A stretch of 64,000 bases of DNA, from assembly GCA_950295325.1 (NCBI GenBank), contig OX485809.1, positions 38,411,081 to 38,475,080 on the forward strand. The letters run 5' to 3'. Source of the DNA: Polytrichum commune. Its lineage: Eukaryota; Streptophyta; Polytrichopsida; Polytrichales; Polytrichaceae. Position numbers and translations under genes: made by a program. The notes beneath the pieces were generated by a model. That model saw nothing but the letters and a program-made list of their open reading frames with translations. It ran no database searches and had not been told where the DNA came from. Of this stretch, positions 59,875 through 64,000 are shown piece by piece. Within the stretch, counting starts at the first letter, position 1. Each line of letters starts with the position of its first letter.

Positions 59875-62800
59875 GACCAAGTTGCAACAGATGCTTGTAA
59901 TGAACAAGTTTTCTTCCAGTGTTGAAGCTTGTCTTGTTCTGTATAACTCTTATCTTGGTTTGGGATTTTTCCCAGGAAGTCGCCACCTCACCTCCAAATG
60001 GCAAGTGAGCATGTGCTTAACTTTACCCTGGACCAAACGTAATTGAAAAGCTTTCCATGCAAAAGCATTTCTTATTTTGCCCCTTGGACACCGGATCATG
60101 GCAAGAGAGAATTGTTGCATATGAGCATACCTCTCATTCTTCTATGTTAAATACCTTGAACCCCATAGTAGGTTTCTGATTAATTCCTTAAAAACTAAAA
60201 TTATCCATGGTAGAGTATATTAAGGTCTTTGAAGTTAATCCGGGGTCAATATTAAGTAATCTTTGGAGTTTGACCTACACATTTTTTCGTAACATACACC
60301 TCATAACATTGTTGAACATGCTCATGTCAAGATAATGGTAAGCACACTTGAACGCCAAGTACCATGAGGTGACACTAATGATGAAGTTGTTGATCATTAG
60401 TGCAACCTACCACCATACCCCTAAAATTAGGGTATTAAGTGACATTACTACGCATGTTGATGCTAAATAGCGTGAACGGTGTAATAGACCCAAATTTCAT
60501 GATGATCAAATGGCAAACTTGTTTCAAGATTGAGGGGGGCAGTGTTCAAGACCAAAGTCTTCAATGCCCGTCAAATGTGATTTGGCCCTTCAAAATACAC
60601 CTCTCTCAGAACAACCCTTCAAAATGCAACCCCAAATTGAAAATGAAGACGTCACTTGAAACCCTTAATATAATCTGCCCTCCACAAGAACTAACAAGCG
60701 TACGGGATTGTCACTACAAGTGGAATTAGATGAATGATTCTTAATTCTTCACATTATACTAAAAACATGTACCATATAATTCATGCACAAGTTTAATATG
60801 AATTTTGTATCTCACTGTTATATATATTCTTAGATTGACGCCTTGGATTTGAACGAACCCTTCAACTGAAGGGCTGAAATTTAAGAGCCCTTCATAACGA
60901 AACTCATATGTGGGCTTCAATCTTGAACATGGGGTTGGGGGGGTTCTAAGCTTAGAGGCGGCTCCCAGGGCCTTTCTTGTCAAGACATTCTGACACCTGT
61001 CTAGGTTTCGGCCAATTGCGCTTTGCCAACTCAGCTTTGACGGGCAGGTGACCAAGCCCACCTTACCCCAGCCAAACGTAATCGTCAAACTTTTCATGGC
61101 AAAGGAGTGATTTCTCGGGCACGGTGGAGAGCCAAGTCTTTTTTATGAGTTTATGGTTTGGGGCCGCTTTTTAGGCAACTCCCCATCGAAACTACACTAA
61201 AAGCCTTATTTAGTGTGGCCCACACAACTCATCATTGACGTACATTAAGTTGATCATCTTGCATTAACTAGGCGGCTATGAGGTGGCAAATAAAGAGGGC
61301 GTCATATGACACTTGGTGCTACATGACCGCTCTGATTAGAATATTACATGCTTTATAATGTTACACTATGTCAAATGTTTAGGATACCTATCATATTTTA
61401 AGTATGTGTCATTCAACAGTATTGTGTCGGAATAATTTGATTCTGATTTTTGCCCAATTACAATGCCATTTCAAATTCTAGAAAATTATGCGGAAGAAAA
61501 TCACTCGGGAGTCTCAAAGCTCACAAGGAGCCCCAAATGAATGTCTATATAGAATGAGACATGTAAATACTTTAACTCAAAATTCATATATATTGGTGCC
61601 ATGTGTGTCTACAATTTGTTAAAAAATTGAGCATACCTCAAATTGATTTTATTAATTTGAAAACCGGCCCAAATGAGGGCTCATGAATCTTAGAATACTC
61701 TAAAAATTTAAAAACAAATGACACATAAGGGAAAAAGGTAAGAATACAATTATGTATTATGTATTTTTTTCCCAAAACAATTATAGAGTATCTTCAAAGG
61801 AACAGAGTTCTTTTCTTCATCAATCATAACACTGCTCGGCTCATCTACCTCCAAATGATAAACATGGTGATACCTAATTTTGTCAATCAAGTGAACATGG
61901 TGTGCATGACCACTTTCTTTCCCTACCAAGGTTCAAAAACTGCATACTAAGTTTGAATGTTGTGAGCTTCTTCTCTAGAAGGTATTAAACACAGTACACT
62001 ATGTTGTTCACTTTTCTTTGGGCTTAAGTACATGTTTTTGGAGATTATACAAGTAGCTGGAAACTAATTGTTTTTATAAGAACTAAAGTCAAGAAATTTG
62101 AGGAGTTCTAAAAAAACTACTTCACTACTTCAATTTACAGACATGTATTGCATATGGAATTGAATATAGCCATTCACTTGTGGACATACATCCAAATGAT
62201 AAGTGAATAGAATTAGGTCTCACAATGTCCACTTTCAAAAGATTTTGCCCAAGCAATGGTTTGACTCATCCTTGGACCCTAATGACATAGAAAATACACA
62301 CACAAAAGCAAATACGCCCAAGTGTGTGGAGGCACCTCCGACCACAGCCCTACCTCTTTAATAAGGCGTGTTTGGGAAACGAGACAAGTGTTGTATTATC
62401 GAAGTGTCACATATTCAATAGTATGACAAACTCTACCTCTTTGTCATATTAGTAACGAGGTACTTCATGAAAACACACACTAGATGTTTTGTCACATATA
62501 CAAAATAAATATTCTTTTACATGCTTTTACAAATATGCAAATCTCTTTCATGAAATCTACGTGGACTTGAAGAAAGAACCAATAATCCGTTGATGTTGTC
62601 ACTTCAAAATAACAACAAATATCTTATTGGAGTCCAACCTTGATAAGGTATACCACTCAAGACTAAATAGAAAGGAGGCCTCACATTTCATAAGGACTCG
62701 TGTTTGAGGCAATATTAATGATTAGAATTATAAACTATTAATAAACTGTGATGAAGATATCTTTAATCGTGCTACGTCTTGACTACGAATCTAAGCAAAG

Positions 62801-64000
62801 TTCAAAATAAGACCATGATAATTAATAAAGAAGTGTCAAGGACTGTGAGAAAAGGGTGACGTGTGACACAGTTTTGGTACACCTTATCATGGCCGGACCC
62901 ATTGAGTTTCTCTAATGTAGCCTGCAATTTTATTACATGTGCAAGAATAAATTCTAATGGATTGTCCATATATGTGTGTGTGTGTGCGTGTGTAATATAT
63001 ATGTGGTTAAAATTTGAGCAACTAGCCTTCAAACGGTCATAATTCTTCCAATTCAACTCCAAATTGAGCAAAAATACTAACAAAAGAAGTGCATTTTCAA
63101 TAGGTTTCCAAAGATTTGTAGATGAGGAAGGTCGGATCAAAACAAATCTCAAATTGTGCAAAAGTAGATTGTTGTCTAGAAATCAACTCTAGAAACTCAA
63201 CAAGCCTGCAAATGCTCGTAACTTTGTCAATACAACTCGAAATTGGAACAAACCACCACCAAAAGAAGTGAAATTTCAAGAGCTTTCCAACATTATGCAT
63301 ACTTAAAGAAATATGACAAATATTGAGTTCCAAGTGCTTGAAAACAAATTGTGCACCTTAGTAAGGGTTAGGTGAAGAACTATTGCAAAACAAATAAAAG
63401 CTAATGAGTCTCTTGATTAGCTTTTGATTTAGAGAACTTAATTCCCTTCATTCCCGTGTTTTAACATCATTTTACATTAAAATATCATTTGTCCACATTT
63501 CATATGTGAAAGTTTCAAAAGTTTAATATTAATTGTGCACTTATACATGTGTGGGACCCATCATATGTGCATTCATTACCTTTATAATGGGTCCATTCAC
63601 GATTGGGGTACTACTTTTGGGACAAAGGAATTAAGGGCTATGCCGCATTGGATCTTGGCGTTTATTATGATTTACTATTATTTGATCAATAAACTTTAAA
63701 TAAATAATTAGATAGGTCATAGGATTTATCAAGAAATATAAATATTTATTATTAAATAATCACCAACAATAAATAAATCCTTTATGAAACAAGTAGACAT
63801 GTCATAGGACTTGTAAAGAGGTCATATGACTTGTTTGGGCCACATCAATAGGAATTTCATTATTGAAGTGTACATCGGAGGTGAATTATTTCATGTTTTC
63901 CATCCTAGTACCTTGGTGTAAGTGTCATGTGTCCATACATATAATTTTTTATGTCCAATTCTAATACTAAACGTTCCTTTTTCATGTAGCCATGTTATTG
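59875..64000. other. Intergenic, repeat-rich, no gene seen
   Basis: Open frames here (60759-61097 -, 62802-63161 -) have no recognisable domain. A repeat of about 80 bp with 'ccaaacgtaat', 'ttttcatggcaaa/tttccatgcaaaa' occurs at about 60000-60090 and 61035-61110. 61189-61216 carries a lone M1-like end (ACTACACTAAAAGCC...TTTAGTGT). A (GT)n tract lies at about 62972. Confidence 0.55.
63015..63360 (+). repeat. Diverged tandem duplication, about 175-bp period
   Basis: 'caactagccttcaaacggtc' and 'caacaagcctgcaaatgctc' begin two stretches that go on in parallel through 'aactc.aaattg', 'aaaagaagtg' and 'tttccaa'. Non-coding. Confidence 0.55.

Overview
The window looks like nuclear DNA of a land plant. 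It holds GT-AG spliced genes with short exons, a plastid-targeted RETICULATA-family gene, a secreted ascorbate-oxidase-type multicopper oxidase, an R2R3-MYB gene, plant-type TTTAGGG telomere units and a eukaryotic tRNA-Val(AAC). Most of the 64 kb is AT-rich, repeat-filled intergenic DNA. I cannot fix the species. The look (sparse genes, short introns, many decayed small DNA elements, a MYB80/MYB35-like MYB with a long Gln-rich tail) would fit a non-flowering land plant such as a lycophyte, fern or bryophyte, but that is a guess.

Layout. 1-4.45 kb: repeats, a four-unit telomere-like run, small-element remnants. 4.46-7.6 kb: RETICULATA-related gene, + strand, seven coding exons, 421 aa, with a duplicated 5' leader. 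7.6-17.3 kb: intergenic DNA packed with small inverted-repeat elements, including a fold-back element with a 41-bp minisatellite core, nested in an older dispersed repeat. 17.58-20.54 kb: L-ascorbate oxidase-like gene, + strand, four exons, 580 aa, with a TA-flanked MITE in intron 3. 20.5-31 kb: more small elements, and a tRNA-Val(AAC) gene on the - strand at 26.8 kb. 31.7-34.84 kb: a hAT-type transposase-like gene, spliced but broken by two frameshifts and two stops. 34.8-42.1 kb: AT-rich, no gene seen. 42.1-46.7 kb: a decayed - strand retroelement reading frame with an RNase H domain, split by a 2,969-bp TG...CA insertion that has perfect 5-bp target duplications and no coding sequence. 46.7-55.4 kb: intergenic, with a TTAGGG-type telomere-like run. 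55.46-57.97 kb: R2R3-MYB gene, - strand, four exons, 541 aa, with a TATA box near 59.1 kb. 59.1-64 kb: repeats.

The three intact protein genes do not form a visible functional unit: one acts in the plastid, one in the apoplast and one in the nucleus. I did not find an undescribed defence, CRISPR-like or biosynthetic system. The most informative structures are the nested insertion at 42.1-46.7 kb, the fold-back/minisatellite element at 15.66 kb, at least three MITE families with several copies each, and the duplicated leader of the RETICULATA gene.
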